A stretch of DNA of 64,000 bases from Pontederia crassipes (lineage: Eukaryota; Streptophyta; Magnoliopsida; Commelinales; Pontederiaceae), in the NCBI GenBank assembly GCA_030549335.1, contig CM060190.1, forward strand, positions 71,314,118-71,378,117, in the 5' to 3' direction. This document shows positions 34,560 through 47,354 of this stretch, in pieces. How positions within the stretch are numbered: position 1 is the stretch's first letter; each line of letters starts with the position of its first letter. The notes under the pieces were generated by a model that made no database searches, was not told where the DNA came from, and saw only the letters and a list, made by a program, of their open reading frames with translations. A program made the translations under genes and the position numbers.

Positions 34560-36350
34560 ATCCACTATAGTACTATTTGATTCCGGTACTTCTCATTCTT
34601 TCATATCTGAAGAATGTGCTCTTACTTTAGGATTAACTGTAATGAATTTAGAGCATAAGATGAGTATACTTACTCTACAAAGAACCCTAATTACCATTAA
34701 ATATCTCTCTGATGTATCCATAGAGATAGACAAAAAGAAATTTCTTACAAACATAATCATTATCCCTATGAAAGATTATGATATAATTTTGAGTATGAAT
34801 TGGCTAACCTTCCACGATGCTTCTATACTGTGCAAACAAAAGAAAGTTATTATAGAAACACATAATACAGGCAAAATCATTGTCAACGGCATAGCTCGGA
34901 AGGAACAAAAAATTTTAATGTCTATCACGAAGGCGCACAAACTTCTTTGACAATGGTGTAGATGCTATCTGGCAAGCGTGACTAAAGTAGAAGAGCCAAT
35001 CAAGACCCCGTATGACATAGATATTGTGAGGAAATTTTTTGATATATTCTTTGAAGATGTTAGTGGTCTACCGCCCAAAAAAGAGATAGACTTTCATATA
35101 AAAGTGACACTTGGTACTGCACCAATTTTCAAAGCCACATACAATATGGCTCCAGCAGAGATGAAGGACTTAAAGACCTAGATTCAAGAACCATTGGATA
35201 AAGACTTCATCAGATCTAGTGTATCACCACAGGGTGCACCGGTCCTTTTCGTCAAGAAGAATGACGGCTCATTAAGACTTTGCATGAATTATCGAATGTT
35301 GAACAAAGTCAAAGTGAATAATAAGTACTCGCTATCTCGCATCGACGATCTATTTGATCAGTGTCCAATGCGAAAGTTTTCTTCAAGATCAATCTGAGGA
35401 GCGGCTATCACCAGCTGAGGGTAGCCGAAGAAGACATTTCGAAAACAGCCTTTAGATCACAGTATGGATATTATGTGTTTCTTGTGATGTCATTTGGGTT
35501 AACTAATACCCCATCAGCATTCATGGATCTCATAAATCAAACTTTCAACGAATATTTGAATAAATTCGTGATTGTCTAAGTCAACGACATCCTCATTTAC
35601 TCGCCAAGCATCGAGCAACACAGGGAACACCTGAGGATAATCTTAAAAACTTTGAGAGCAAAGAAATTATATGTGAAGTTTTCTAAATGTGAATTCTGGT
35701 TAGAAGAGATGATGTTCCTTGGTCTCAAAGATGGAATATCAGTCGATCCGGCAAAGGTAGAAGCGGTATCCAACTGGGCTCAACCAAATAATGTTTCTAA
35801 GATTAGGAGCTTTCTTGATCTAGCAAGATATTACAGACGATTCATCAAGGACTTTTTCATACTAGCATTACCGCTGACCAAACTCACAAGAAAAGGAGAA
35901 AAGTTCATTGGTCATCAAAATGTGAAGATAGTTTTCAAGAGCTAAAGAAGTGATTAATATCGGCACAAATCCTTACGTTACCATTAGACAATGGTGGTTA
36001 TGTAGTCTATAGTGATGCCAGTGGCACAGGACTGAGGTGTGCATTGATGCAACATGGAAATGTTGTGGCATATGCATTCAGACAATTGAAGAAACATGAA
36101 GTCAATTATCTTACGCACGACCTCGTACTGGGAGCAGTAGTGTTTGCCGTTAAGCTTTGGCGTCATTATTTGTATGGAGAAGAGTTTGTGATCTACACCG
36201 ATCACAAGAGTTTGAAGTATGTTTATACACAGAAAGATCTTAATATACGTCAAAGAAGATGGATGGAGTTTTTTAAATACTATGAGTTTGCCATTAACTA
36301 CGATCCTGATAAGATAAACTCAATAGCCGATGCCCTCAGTCGAAAATGGA
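34560..36350 (+). pseudogene. Gypsy protease, reverse transcriptase and RNase H region, broken
   Basis: The protease motif LFDSGTSHSFI lies near 34573-34605. Reverse transcriptase features include [38 protein letters not shown] and [16 protein letters not shown]. The catalytic box is damaged: a stop codon sits just before it, and the first aspartate of the usual DD pair is Asn (VNDILIYS). RNase H follows ([46 protein letters not shown]). Other stops occur at 35179 and 35578. Confidence 0.9.
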
Positions 36351-37760
36351 AAGGATCCGTTGAATTCATGCGCCTTCGACAGTTTGAACTTATGGAAGAG
36401 CTTTTCAAATGGGCGCCAAGAGTAAGACATGATGAGTTGCTAATGATGATGCAAAGTATTGTACCTGATCTTATTCGGAGAATCAATGAAGCACATGTTG
36501 AAGATCTGGACTATCAAACTATGATGATAAAGACTAGTCTTGAAACGAAAGACTTCGAAGTCTCCACAGACGGTGGCATCAGGTACCATGATCGTTTATG
36601 GGTGTCGAACAATCTTGAATTGCGGAGAGAAGTCCTAAACGAATGCCACAAGTTAAAATTTGCAATTCACTCGGAGAGTACGGAGATGTATAGGGATGTA
36701 CATAGTAGTTTCTGATGGCCAGATATGAAAAATGAGATCGCAGAATACATCTCTAGATGCATAGTCCGTCAACAAGTCAAAGTGGAACACCAGAAACCCT
36801 AAGAGACTTTGAAGAGTCTCGACATTACACAGTGAATATAAGAAGAGATAGCAATGAATTTCATCACGGGCCTACCTCGGACTCAGAAAGGGCATGATCT
36901 CATCTGGGTAATAGTGGACCGACTCACTAAATCGGCCCACGTCCTACCCATTACTATAAAACAATCTCTCGATAGTCTAATAGATCTCTATGTGCAAAAA
37001 ATTGTTAGACTCCACGAAATATCATCAATCATTGTGTCTGATAGAGACCCATGTTCACCTCAAGATTTTGGAAGAGCCTCTAAAATGCTTTCGAAATGAG
37101 ACTTCGTTATAGTACATCCTTCCATCCCTAGACTGATGGTCAATTAGAGAGGACAATCCAGATGTTAGAAGATGTGCTTAGGACATGCGTCCTAGATTAG
37201 TATGGCAACTGGGACAAACATCTTCCTCTCATCGAGTTCTCCTACAACAACAGTTATCATGGTAGCATCGAGATGTTCCCCTTTCGCTCCCCGGCATGTT
37301 GGGGTGAAGTGGGTGAAAGAAAGATCTTGAGCGCAGAACTGTAGAAACAAACACGAACCGAATCAAACTAATAAAGAAGTGAATGAATTCAGCTCAAGAT
37401 CGACAAAAAGCTTATGCAGATAAGAAATGACGAGAACACACATTCAAGTAGGAGATCAAGTCTTACTTAAAGTCACACCCACCAAAGACGTAATGCGATT
37501 TAGCAAGCGAGAAAAATTGAGCCCAAAGTATGTGGATCCATTTGAAATTTTGGATATGGTCGGAGACTCGACATGCAGGTTAGCCCTACCCCTGACGTAT
37601 GTCAGAGTGCACAACATTTTTCATGTTTCACTACTTCGAAAGTAAAAACATGACTACGCCAATGTAATCTAAATTGAGGAACCAAACCTCAAAGAGGATC
37701 TAACATATGAGGAACAACCCACAAACATACTAGAGTATCAAGAGCACCAGTATGGATAGA
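36351..37760 (+). pseudogene. Gypsy integrase and C-terminal region, broken
   Basis: The segment from about 36610 has integrase zinc-binding remnants. It is followed by core motifs MNFITGLPRTQKGHDLIWVI, VDRLTKSAHVLP and IVSDRDP, and a C-terminal part VGDQVLLKVTPTKD with HNIFHVSLLRK. Many in-frame stops and at least one rearranged stretch near 37260-37400 disrupt it. Confidence 0.85.
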
Positions 37761-37903
37761 AAAAAAATATTATTAGTCAAAGTAGCATGAAAGTATCACC
37801 AAAAAAAGGAGGCAAGATGAGAAGTAGAATCAGAGATGCAAAAAAATTTTCCTGAACTATTCGGTAAGTCCTATTTTTTATCAAAATTTGAGTGTGAATT
37901 TTC

Positions 37904-37916
37904 TTTTAAGGGGGGT
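37904..37916 (+). promoter_or_regulatory. Polypurine tract of the gypsy element
   Basis: TTTTAAGGGGGGT lies a few bases upstream of the 3' LTR start at 37922, the position expected for the plus-strand priming site. Confidence 0.75.
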
Positions 37917-37921
37917 AATAA

Positions 37922-40368
37922 TGTAACATCTGCGAATTCTAAAGAAGGAAAGAGATTCAAAAAATTGAATTCAATGACAATTAATGAAGGAAATGAAATC
38001 AAAATCATATTCGAATAAAAAAAGAAAAGAAAAGAAGAAACAGCCGACAGGGGAGAAAAATCCTCCCCTGATTCTGTTCGAAATCAGTCGGGGCACGAGG
38101 AAAACCTTGGAACTCCTATCGGCCGCTGCTCCGCTCCCTCTGCGTCTTCTCATCCGACGAAGGGCAAAACGGGGCACGACAACCGGCGAACCGACGACCC
38201 TTCAATGAGTGGCCACTCCTCCTCGACGTGCACGTGAAGGTCAGGTGCGCCTCCTCACCAGCCAGGAATGACCGATGGTCGCAAAATGACGTAAGAATTC
38301 GTCGGTGAACTTCAACGACCGAACCGAAGGTAGCTTAGATTCCAAATCCTCTATATGAAGAAATATCGATCTTTTGATGCGTAAAAAGAGTCCATTATGA
38401 TCATGAGAGTTGTACTTTCATTTTTCATATTTTGATCATCGAGTTTTGATGGCCGAAAAACCACCGAAAATGAAGAAGATGATCGACGGCCCTATTTTAT
38501 CACGAGAATCGGTCGACCGGTTCGTTGAACGGTCGATCGATCCGACGTGCATCTCGCACTATCGTGTTTTAGATCGGTCGACCAATCCCACCGGAGCAAT
38601 CGATCGATCTAGTGTTTACCCGAACGGATTTGACCTTACAGTCGATCGATCGATCCATCCGAACGGTCGACTGGTCCGACGCACGCATCACGTCCGTCTC
38701 TTATGAACGATCGACCGATTGAGAGGACGTATGAATTCTGCCACAGTCGATTGATTGGCCTCATGAGCACGGTCGATCAATCTGACAAAATCTCCGACAA
38801 GGAAGACGGTCGATCGGTCTAAAAGAAACGATCGACCGGTCTCATATAACGATCGACCGGTCTAGAGAACGGTTGACCAGTCCAAGTCGGCTGGTTCATG
38901 TCGATCGGACCAAGAGGAACGGTCGATCGATTCAGAGAACGATCGACCGATCCAATCAGCCCAGTCGATTCTGATCGCCCGATTCATTCAAACCAATCGG
39001 TTCGAGCTGACCGGTTCAACCCAAACCAATAGCTAAATCTTGAACCCTAATAGGAGACTTGAACCAATTACCTTTAATCGGTTGAGTTCTATTGTAAAGA
39101 CATTAATATTCATTTGGGTTCTATTTTATAGACTCCATTAAAGATAACTAAAGCAAAGATGAAACTACGGCCTATGTGCCGCCCCATGGAAGAAATATCA
39201 TAGTATGGTATAGAGAAGGGCATGTAGTTAGCTGAGGAGATAACGAACCTATTGATCTTCGATGACCACTGTTCCTGAATTACAAGTCCTCTCCCACCTG
39301 TATCTCGAAGAAGGATGATGCAACATCACACTCCTTACCCCAAAGAACATAATTTCATAGTATCGAGCCAGAGGGACATGTAGTTAACTGAGGAGACAGT
39401 AAATCTACAAGTTTTTAAATTATCACTGTTCATGGAGTGGAGGCCCTCTCATACGAAATGGGTGGTGCATTGTCACACGCTATCCCCAATGTGGGCACAC
39501 TGAATTTACAGATTCAGAAAGGCACATATGGCATCCCAATTTAATAAAGTCGAGCTCGCATAGGATAACTAACTCTAAGGATATCATAGTAATGTAAAAG
39601 ACATAGCGCAACTCATAGTAAAATATGGTATAGCAAAGTATAGAACATAGTATAGTAAAGCATAAAATATAGCACGGCAAAGTTAATGTAGGGATTAGTA
39701 AAGTTCAAGGTAAAGTATAGCAAAGACAAGGTGTCATCATGGTAAAGAACAGAGTACATGTACTGATACGATTGAAGCATGACATATTATTTATTGTAAT
39801 CAAAGTGTAGAAAACTAAGGCATATTATTGTTCATTGCTGATTTATTTGTTATACGACTATCATTGATTATTATTTCATCGTCTATACTTCTATTGTACT
39901 GGATATTTTTGCTCACGGGTATTCGATTCTCCTGCATTGGGATTTTGCAGGTGATAACTCAGCTCGATGAGGTGTTGGAGGGCACAGAGCTTGGAAAACG
40001 CTGCACATGACTAGCTTGCATTAATAAGTGCTCTCAATTTCTTTTAGTCTATTAATCGTCCTTGTTTCGAAAGATATTATGTTATTCCGCTTGTCAAACT
40101 TCTTCCACATGTTGAACTTGTTGAACATTGTGATCTTTTCTTGCTTTGCTATAGACTGCATTAATTATCTATGTCCTTTGATATTCAGACGTTTAAGCTT
40201 CTGCAATAAAGTCTTTAATTATATTTTGTTATTATATAAATGCCACGTATACAAATTGTTGAATGATCATGATCATAATATGACTAATATTGTAGTAGGC
40301 AGTGTAGCGCTACCGGGGTCAACCTGACTGCTTACGTGGTAGAAGGGGTGATTTTGAGGGTGTTACAG
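37922..40368 (+). repeat. 3' LTR of the gypsy element (complete, 2447 bp)
   Basis: Runs from TGTAACATCTGCG to GGGTGTTACA, with TG...CA ends. It includes a palindrome array (about 38505-39020) and the terminal 205 bp missing from the 5' LTR. Confidence 0.88.
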
Positions 40369-40908
40369 TCAAACTCTCGATTGTCCACCCTCATCATCAT
40401 CCACATCCATCGTCGTCCACCCTCACCATCCTTGCCATCACCATCATCAACATTTGTCTCCCCGTCATAGACACTCGGCCACTATCGCCCTTGCCCCTCG
40501 TGTGCTCACTCGTCATCGACTGTTGCCCTCGCCCTCGCGTGCTCACTTGTCATCCATCATCAATCGTCACCCTCGCATGCTCGCTCGCCCTTGACTTACG
40601 TGCTTGCTTACCATCCACCATCAATTGTGCGCATGCGTGCTCACTTGTCTTGCCCACCCTCGTCACATGTGTTGCTCATCAGGATAGAAGATCACCATCG
40701 GGGCACTCGGGGCTAGAAAACTCATTTTCCCAAACCACACGATTGTGTTGAACTGTCGCCATCTGTTGGACCCCATCATCGTTTGTTGAACCGCCTGATA
40801 AGCTTATCTCTTAATTGCTACTAAGAGGAGGTTCAGTGTGAGTCGTCGATCCATCGAATAGCCTAGGCAAGTGCGTCCACCCAAAAGGAGTGGACGCCCA
40901 TTAAAACC

Positions 40909-43790
40909 ATTTTTTAAAGATTCAATCCATTATTATCTGATTAATTAGTGTCGCTATCATTCCTATGTCTCAATATGACAAGTGAGACTTCTCAACGAGA
41001 ATATTTTGATTCAAAATTCATTAAGGAAAATGAAAGGAAACAAAAGTTTTTTATAGACAATTATGTCCGTCTTATGTATAATTATATTGAAATTATAATA
41101 TATATATATACATATATAATCATTAGTTTATCCCTCCTCCTTTTCATCCCATTTTGAGATGAAAGAAAAATGGGATTATGGAAACAAAAGGATGACACTT
41201 AACCAAATGAGGATAATTATTTTTTTTATCTTTTTTCATCCTTCCCTCTTTTATCCTCCTTTCATCCAACCAAATGATATCTGAGCAAAAATTAGTTGCT
41301 TACCACTAGATCACACTACCGTTGGTACAAAAGTATGCACTAGGCACGTCAATTAGTTATGATAATTAATTTGTTGTAATTATCAATCAATCACATTTAT
41401 TATCAATTGTAACTGTTATAATCAATTATATATCAAGTAAATATTTATTATTTTATATTCGAAGCATAATAATTGTAATTAATTATTCTTTATACAAATT
41501 GCTTCAAATATAAAAAAGTATTTTGATTATTCTTTAATTAATATGAGTTGTCCTTCAATATTATTTCAAATATGAAGATTATTTTGAATAACTATAATTT
41601 ACTAAGTTTATGTCACAGTATTTTATATTTGCCTTCTTTAGTTATGTGCACTTCAGTGTTTGACTCTCTTTCTGAAACAATAGGAGTGTTGGACATGTTC
41701 TTTGAATTTAGACATGGATAATTTCATTATTTCACTTTTAGATATGTTATTCACCACTCCCATTCAATGAGAATTTTATAATATCATCCTAAAATATCAA
41801 ATTCACAATTATGATAAACTCGTATTTTTCATTTTTTTTGTTTATCTTATGACATTTATCTTTGCTACTAGTTTATTTTTGTAAACTTTGAATTACCATG
41901 CCATATCAATCAAGTTCATAATAATTAATTGGGTGTTTGTCCATAATCACATTGAACAATAAAACTCATTATCACACATGGTGCGTATTTAATACAATAA
42001 TAAACAAAATTCGAATCAATTAATGGTAATGTCATAGATATTATAGAAAATCATTATAATGATCAATAATAAAATAACTTAAAATTGCATGCATCACAAT
42101 CAATTTTTGGGTGGTTTGAGTAGAACTTGAATCTAATCCAATGAAATTTGACCCAAGTCAATTAATCTTCAACCTAGACGACTTTCCATTGATGAAACTC
42201 GAGCTGAGTCTAATTATAAATTCTCTCAACCATCATCATGTTCACAAAATTTGGGTTCTACTTTTCGAAAATCGGTAGGATTTTACACAACTCAAGGCGA
42301 GTTACTTTATTGTAGTCATTGTGCCTCGATGTTCATGCATTGTTGTCGATGCGAGAAGGTCAATTGTTGTTGGTGATGGAGTGTCTTCAATTTGACTTAG
42401 GAAACGTGCACAGGAGAGAAAGAGAGAGAACAAATGTTAGATGACATGTGAGATAAGAGAGAAGTTCCATACATGATGATTTATGTGCGTGAAGATGCAC
42501 TCAATATTTCTATAATCCAATTTAAAATTTGATTAGATGTCTAATATTTGTTCTTAATTATCTTTTATTTATATTCAAATTTTATTAATACTTTAATTAT
42601 CACAATCTTCCAAATTATTTTTTTTATCTCCTAGTTTTTTTTGGATTTAACATAAAGATACTATTATTTTATTTCTTAAATATTTTAAATTTGGAATTCT
42701 TAATTTAAATATAATTGAAAGTCCGTTATCATATAAACTTATGATTGAACTAAATTTCATATTTGAATTCATAATTTTAATATATTTTCAATTATTTATT
42801 AAATAATTTTTATCTTCCCTTTTTCTATATGCTCTAACTATACGCTTGTTATGTTTCAAATTAACCTTTTATTTTTTATATAATTTAATTTTAGGATTAA
42901 AAGGCTAAATGCTATTTTATTAGTTATAGGGTGTTATACTTGATGAGTTTTCTTTTTTTTTTTTGCATTGGTATCACATATATTTTTGTTTAAATGTTTC
43001 TCTAAGGCAAAAAAAAAAAGTGAGATCGTAATTACAACTATGTACAATTATTTTTCTCGGTTGCCATCACAATATTCGGAGTGGTCAAATAAAATTCAAT
43101 TTTATTATCACCCAATTAATTTGTATTGCCCCGGGTCACATTTTTGGATGGAGCTTTCGGCAAAAATATTATACATACGAAAAATTTCAAACTCGGGATA
43201 TCCTTAAGCGAGAACAAGCTGCTTACAACTTGACACCACCCCTAATTGATAACTTTGTACAAATATTTGGTGCAACAACATTGTATTTGCTAAAGTTGTG
43301 ACCTTGCTAGGTTATTCTATGTGGACATGTCACATGGGGATCTCGTGGGATGGTTGGACATGCGAAGCTTGATTTGAGTATTATCTAGGCTTCTAAAAGA
43401 TCTCTCACATGGAGTCGCCAGTGGCAAAGTCAGGAATATAAGTGGGTTCATATCCACTTATAGTCGAAGAACTCACATTTTTTATTTCCTAACTTTTTCT
43501 TTTTTAAAATAAATATATTGGTTTCTTAATTTTTAAAATACAAAATTAATTTATTCTTTAAAATTATTTGTGTTATGATATTAAAACATAAATAACAATT
43601 GTAATGTTAGTTATGGCCCTATAAATATAAAGAGAGTGGTGCAATTTCTTCTTAGTTGAAAAGTATGTTTCTAAATTATAAGTATAATATATATTATAAT
43701 TATATTAACATATAATAAAAAAAACATTACATAATTATTTATGTATATCAATCATATATAATAATTACATATCAAATAATCGTAGATAAT
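40909..43790. other. Intergenic AT-rich DNA
   Basis: No coding series was recognised. The sequence is AT-rich with short duplications. Open frames are short and unlike known proteins. Confidence 0.45.
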
Positions 43791-43797
43791 ATAATAC

Positions 43798-44051
43798 ACC
43801 ACTTAATTAAGAAAAAAATTGATCAAAGGTATTATATAACTAAAACAATTAAAAATACAAATATAGTATAGTAAAAAAATATAATGTTTAAAAGAGAAAG
43901 GATTATTTGATTGGATGAAAATAGAAGATAAAAATATTATACACAAATTTATAAAACTTGGAAGACCAATTATAAAGTGTAAAAAATTGTGGACTTGGAC
44001 CACTTAATTAAGAAAATAGATTGATTAAAGGCAATATATAAAGAAAGCAAT

Positions 44052-44102
<51 letters not shown>

Positions 44103-44180
44103 GTAATACAACATAAAGGATAAATTGATTGGATAAAAATATAAGGAAAAAATATTATAACACAAAACTAGAAGCTGAGG
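43798..44180. repeat. Tandem duplication of ~190 bp with (AT)n in the second copy
   Basis: Two adjacent diverged copies start with CCACTTAATTAAGAAAA and share TTGATTGGATRAAAATA with an AAATATTATA tail. The second copy holds an (AT)n expansion at 44055-44099. Confidence 0.75.
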
Positions 44181-46175
44181 AGTAAATAATTTGATATCAA
44201 GCATATATAATAATTTTAATAAAAAATTAGAAGAACAAGTGGAAAAAAGATTAGAGATTGCATAAGTATTGTTACCACGAAGGTAGTAACATATTAATGA
44301 ATTAACGAAGTAATAAATTTATAATAACAATTCCAGTACTTGCACCAGGCATGGTAACCCACGTGACTCCGCCCTTGGAGTGAGCCATCTATACTAGACA
44401 AAACTTGAACCTCATTTTGCATCCCTGGGTGAGCACACTCTTGTCAGCTCCATTGGTGTCATGGCTTATGGTTCATTTCACCTTTTGATGATCAGTTAAA
44501 AATTTAATTACATATAGTCTCATCACTATTTTCGTCTTAGGCTCCTTTAATTGTTGTCATTCTTGGATAATGTTTGGAAAAGTAAAATAGCAATCCTTTT
44601 GAGTTTTATGTGAATAATTAAATTGACAAATTGATTCGGGGTGTGGTTGCGAGTAATAAAAAAGCGAATGAAATATAAGTATTATAAATATAATTTTTTA
44701 AATTCATTAAAATAGGGAAAAAAATAAATTTGCATTATTTTTTGTTAAAAATATATTATTTACACATAATAAATTATATTTAACAAAGTATTATTTCTTA
44801 TGAAATGACAAGTAGTAAAAACTATTAAATTAATTATTTTTGTAATAAATATATTATATATAATATATTATTTTTTATGTGAGGTATGTAAGAGAGAGAA
44901 AAACAATTTAAAAGAAAAAATTGATTTTAAAAAAGGTGAAAAGGTAAAAAAAAAGAAGTTGAAAAAAATGATCGCGATGAATAGTGGCCTCGTTAAAAAA
45001 AAAAAGAAAAGATGAAATCAAAAGGTGAAACTCGGGATCGCATGAACCTCGCACATTGAGTTATAAGACTAATTCCGTCAAAGTCACATTATTTGATGCA
45101 ATTGATTGAAATTAAGCTGTGTTCCGTCTAATTCGAATAGGTAGAGCCTTTTGAAAAAGAAATCATTAAAATATTATCCGGTTTATGCTCTTGACACGCA
45201 TAGAAGTACATTATTATCTTTATATCTTATTCATATGATACTATTTCTTCTTTCTTATGAGTTCAACAACTTCACAAAAGTATGATTGAAGGTAGGACAA
45301 TAATAAATTTACCTCTAATTTGATTTTTAAGGGCTATTTGGTAAAAGAATATAAGGTAGAATATCTACTTATTCTATGAAATATAATCAAACACCCACTT
45401 AATAGAATCAAATGTCATTAAAAATGATCAAAATATAATATTCCGATTATCATATTCCTTTCAAATGGTGGAATATCAAATATCACGTCGTATTCTTTTC
45501 ATTTTTTTTAACTTCCTGATCTTTCGTATTTTAATAGAACAAATATAAAATTTTATTCTCCAATAAGAATGATACATATTCTTCAGAATATTTATTTTTA
45601 TTTTTTCAATAAAATTCTGCATCCAAACGGCCTAAAAGAAAAGAAGAAGGGAATGAGCTCTTATTTCTAAGAGTTGTTTTTTTTACCAAACAGGGCCTCA
45701 TGATGCCCTTGGGCTATCAACATATTTGCTTTGATTATTAATCTGCGAAAAAACTTCAATGCATTTTAATAATTATAAAATGATAGCGCCATATAATCTC
45801 ATTATCACCTATTTCGTTCTCATTGGTAATTTGAAACATTTTCTCACGCATATGGACTCAATATTTTCTCCATGTTAAATTGTGTTTTCCATACTATTCA
45901 AATTTGCACCTGTATTATTTTTAATTAAATACCCCATTCACTTGTCCAATAGATGGACATTTTAATCTTATAGTACTTTAATACCTTTTTTTTTTCTTCT
46001 ATCATAATAATCTTGGAGAGTTATCGGTTTACTAGCATCCGAGTTGAGAATACTATAAAAGTCAGAGCTTGTAGTTGGTGAGGCCTGAGGGCCATCAGTG
46101 CTCCTAGCTGTTTCCTTTTTGTAAGTTTACGTTGATCATTCAACTTTGCTTTCGTTATCTCATAACATTTTCACT
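44181..46175. other. Intergenic DNA containing a MITE
   Basis: AT-rich, with no coding series. A MITE-like element at 45331-45632 is listed separately. The last ~100 bp likely include the 3' end of the RING gene transcript. Confidence 0.45.
45331..45632. mobile_element. Short MITE (Tourist-like ends)
   Basis: TAA flanks both ends (45328-45330 and 45633-45635). Ends are GGGCTATTTGG and, reverse complemented, GGCCGTTTGG. The 302-bp interior is AT-rich and non-coding. Its interior differs from the 14-kb and 29-kb elements, so it is a different subfamily. Confidence 0.65.
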
Positions 46176-47147
46176 TTAGAACTCATATCTGACACTGTTT
46201 GGCGACAAGAACGGGATTAGATCACGATCCTCTCCGCCGACTCCATCAGGACCACCTCCGCTGTCAGAATTCATCCTATTGATATTGCCGGAATCCCCCG
46301 AGACCTTCGAGTGATCAGATGCTGGCAACTGGTACCTACAAATGGGGCATGAGCCATGGAGTTTCAGCCACGGGAGTATGCAGTCACCGTGGAACTTATG
46401 CTTGCACGGCAGTTCCTTGGCTTCTGCATCAATGGCGAAGTCGTCTAAACAGACTGAGCAGCCTGTAACTTCTTGGATCTTTACCGTGGGCAATGCGTTC
46501 ATTGCTTCTCTCCTGGCGGGTGGCGTCCCCCGCCGGCTAGAACCGATGTCGGTCAAGTGTTGCAATAGTAGGTCCAGACCAGGGCCGACGAAGAAGTCTC
46601 CTGGAGACATGCCGCCGGCGATGATGTCGCCGAAATCTTGCCTTGGGTTCTCGTCATTACTGGAGGATTCATGGCCGACTAACGTCTGGGTGAAGGGGTC
46701 TATAAGAAGCAAATTCTCCCTGTTACTTAATCCTTCTGTGTCTCTCTCCCTCTCTCGCTGAAAGCTCTCAGGCTGCTGTCTGATATCATTCCGGAGACTC
46801 TGCAGCAAGCGAAGGATGGTAGATGTGCGATGGCGAATCCTTAGGAGTTCTGGAAATTCATGATTGAGATCCGAGTCGTCTTCTTCTTCTTCTTCTCTCC
46901 TCTCCTCTCCCCTTCTGGATCTTGAATGCTGAGAAGAAGCATCCACCATGGAAAGCAAGCTCGGTGTCCAGGGAGAAAGGGATCGATCGGATACGAGTGC
47001 AGGGACAGAATTCAAGTCCACTCTGCTGCTCATCTCCTCGACGAATCCGCCATCACAGAAAGGGCACTTCAGTTCAACATCCATGGCTGGGTTGACCGCT
47101 CGACGGCACTCGTTGCACCAATGGCTACCGATCACAAGTCCGCTCAT
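46176..47147 (-). CDS. RING-H2 E3 ubiquitin ligase with N-terminal zinc ribbon
   Basis: Predicted cytosolic or nuclear E3 ubiquitin ligase, 323 aa from an uninterrupted CDS. The zinc ribbon at the N terminus has C11/C14 and C28/C31 in HWCNECRRAVNP and KCPFCDGGFVEE. An acidic stretch follows (EERREEEEEDDSD, about residues 107-120). The RING-H2 domain lies at about 230-275, with CSVCLDDF, CKHKFHGDCILPWLKLHGSC and CPICRYQLP, and all eight metal ligands present. This architecture matches the plant RNF115/126-like group. The frame stays open upstream, but MSGLVIG at 47147 is the family start, and a leader intron lies just upstream. Substrates cannot be read from the sequence. Confidence 0.93.
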   Translation of the reverse strand: MSGLVIGSHWCNECRRAVNPAMDVELKCPFCDGGFVEEMSSRVDLNSVPALVSDRSLSPWTPSLLSMVDASSQHSRSRRGEERREEEEEDDSDLNHEFPELLRIRHRTSTILRLLQSLRNDIRQQPESFQRERERDTEGLSNRENLLLIDPFTQTLVGHESSSNDENPRQDFGDIIAGGMSPGDFFVGPGLDLLLQHLTDIGSSRRGTPPARREAMNALPTVKIQEVTGCSVCLDDFAIDAEAKELPCKHKFHGDCILPWLKLHGSCPICRYQLPASDHSKVSGDSGNINRMNSDSGGGPDGVGGEDRDLIPFLSPNSVRYEF

Positions 47148-47178
47148 CTTGCTCTTCTTATCGGTTGACCTGCGCCCA

Positions 47179-47254
47179 CTGAAAAAATACGTGGAACAGA
47201 AATACAAGAACGAATTTTGGAAAAAAGATCGCAACTTTGTATGACAAAACTTAC
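47179..47254 (-). other. Short leader intron of the RING-H2 gene
   Basis: On the minus strand GTAAGTTTTG (donor at 47254) to TATTTTTTCAG (acceptor at 47179) bounds a 76-bp intron 31 bp upstream of the start codon. The consensus sites are strong, but splicing is inferred. Confidence 0.6.
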
Positions 47255-47354
47255 TTGCCTTGGATCTAAGCGAATCTAAGCACAGAGAAAGGAAATCTTT
47301 GCGAGATAATAATAAAGGTGTCCCTTTATGCCTTCGATATTTTGTCTGAAACAA

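Larger units (their letters stand above)
30813..40368 (+). mobile_element. Ty3/gypsy LTR retrotransposon, decayed
   Basis: Begins TGTAACATCTGCG and ends GGGTGTTACA, with a 5-bp TSD that has one mismatch (GTCGA and GTCAA). Internal order is gag, protease, reverse transcriptase, RNase H, integrase, the gypsy order. The 3' LTR is complete (37922-40368). The 5' LTR lacks its last ~205 bp. I found no primer-binding site. LTRs differ at many positions and coding regions contain numerous stops and frameshifts, so it is an old inactive copy. The integrase C-terminal region resembles chromovirus elements, but I could not assign a clade with certainty. Confidence 0.9.
30637..40908. mobile_element. Mutator-like non-autonomous element split by a gypsy insertion
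   Basis: GGTTTTAATGGGCG at 30637-30650 has its exact complement CGCCCATTAAAACC ending at 40908. The 9 bp outside each end agree at 7 of 9 positions (TTTTTTCAA and ATTTTTTAA), compatible with a Mutator-type TSD. Removing the gypsy element (30813-40368) leaves about 717 bp, rich in CAT/CAC-type triplet repeats on the right side. No transposase is visible. Confidence 0.6.

Noticed and set aside
36044..36715. Longest gypsy frame as an active enzyme
   Set aside because: It holds RNase H and part of integrase only; the surrounding polyprotein is interrupted by stops and the reverse transcriptase catalytic box is altered.
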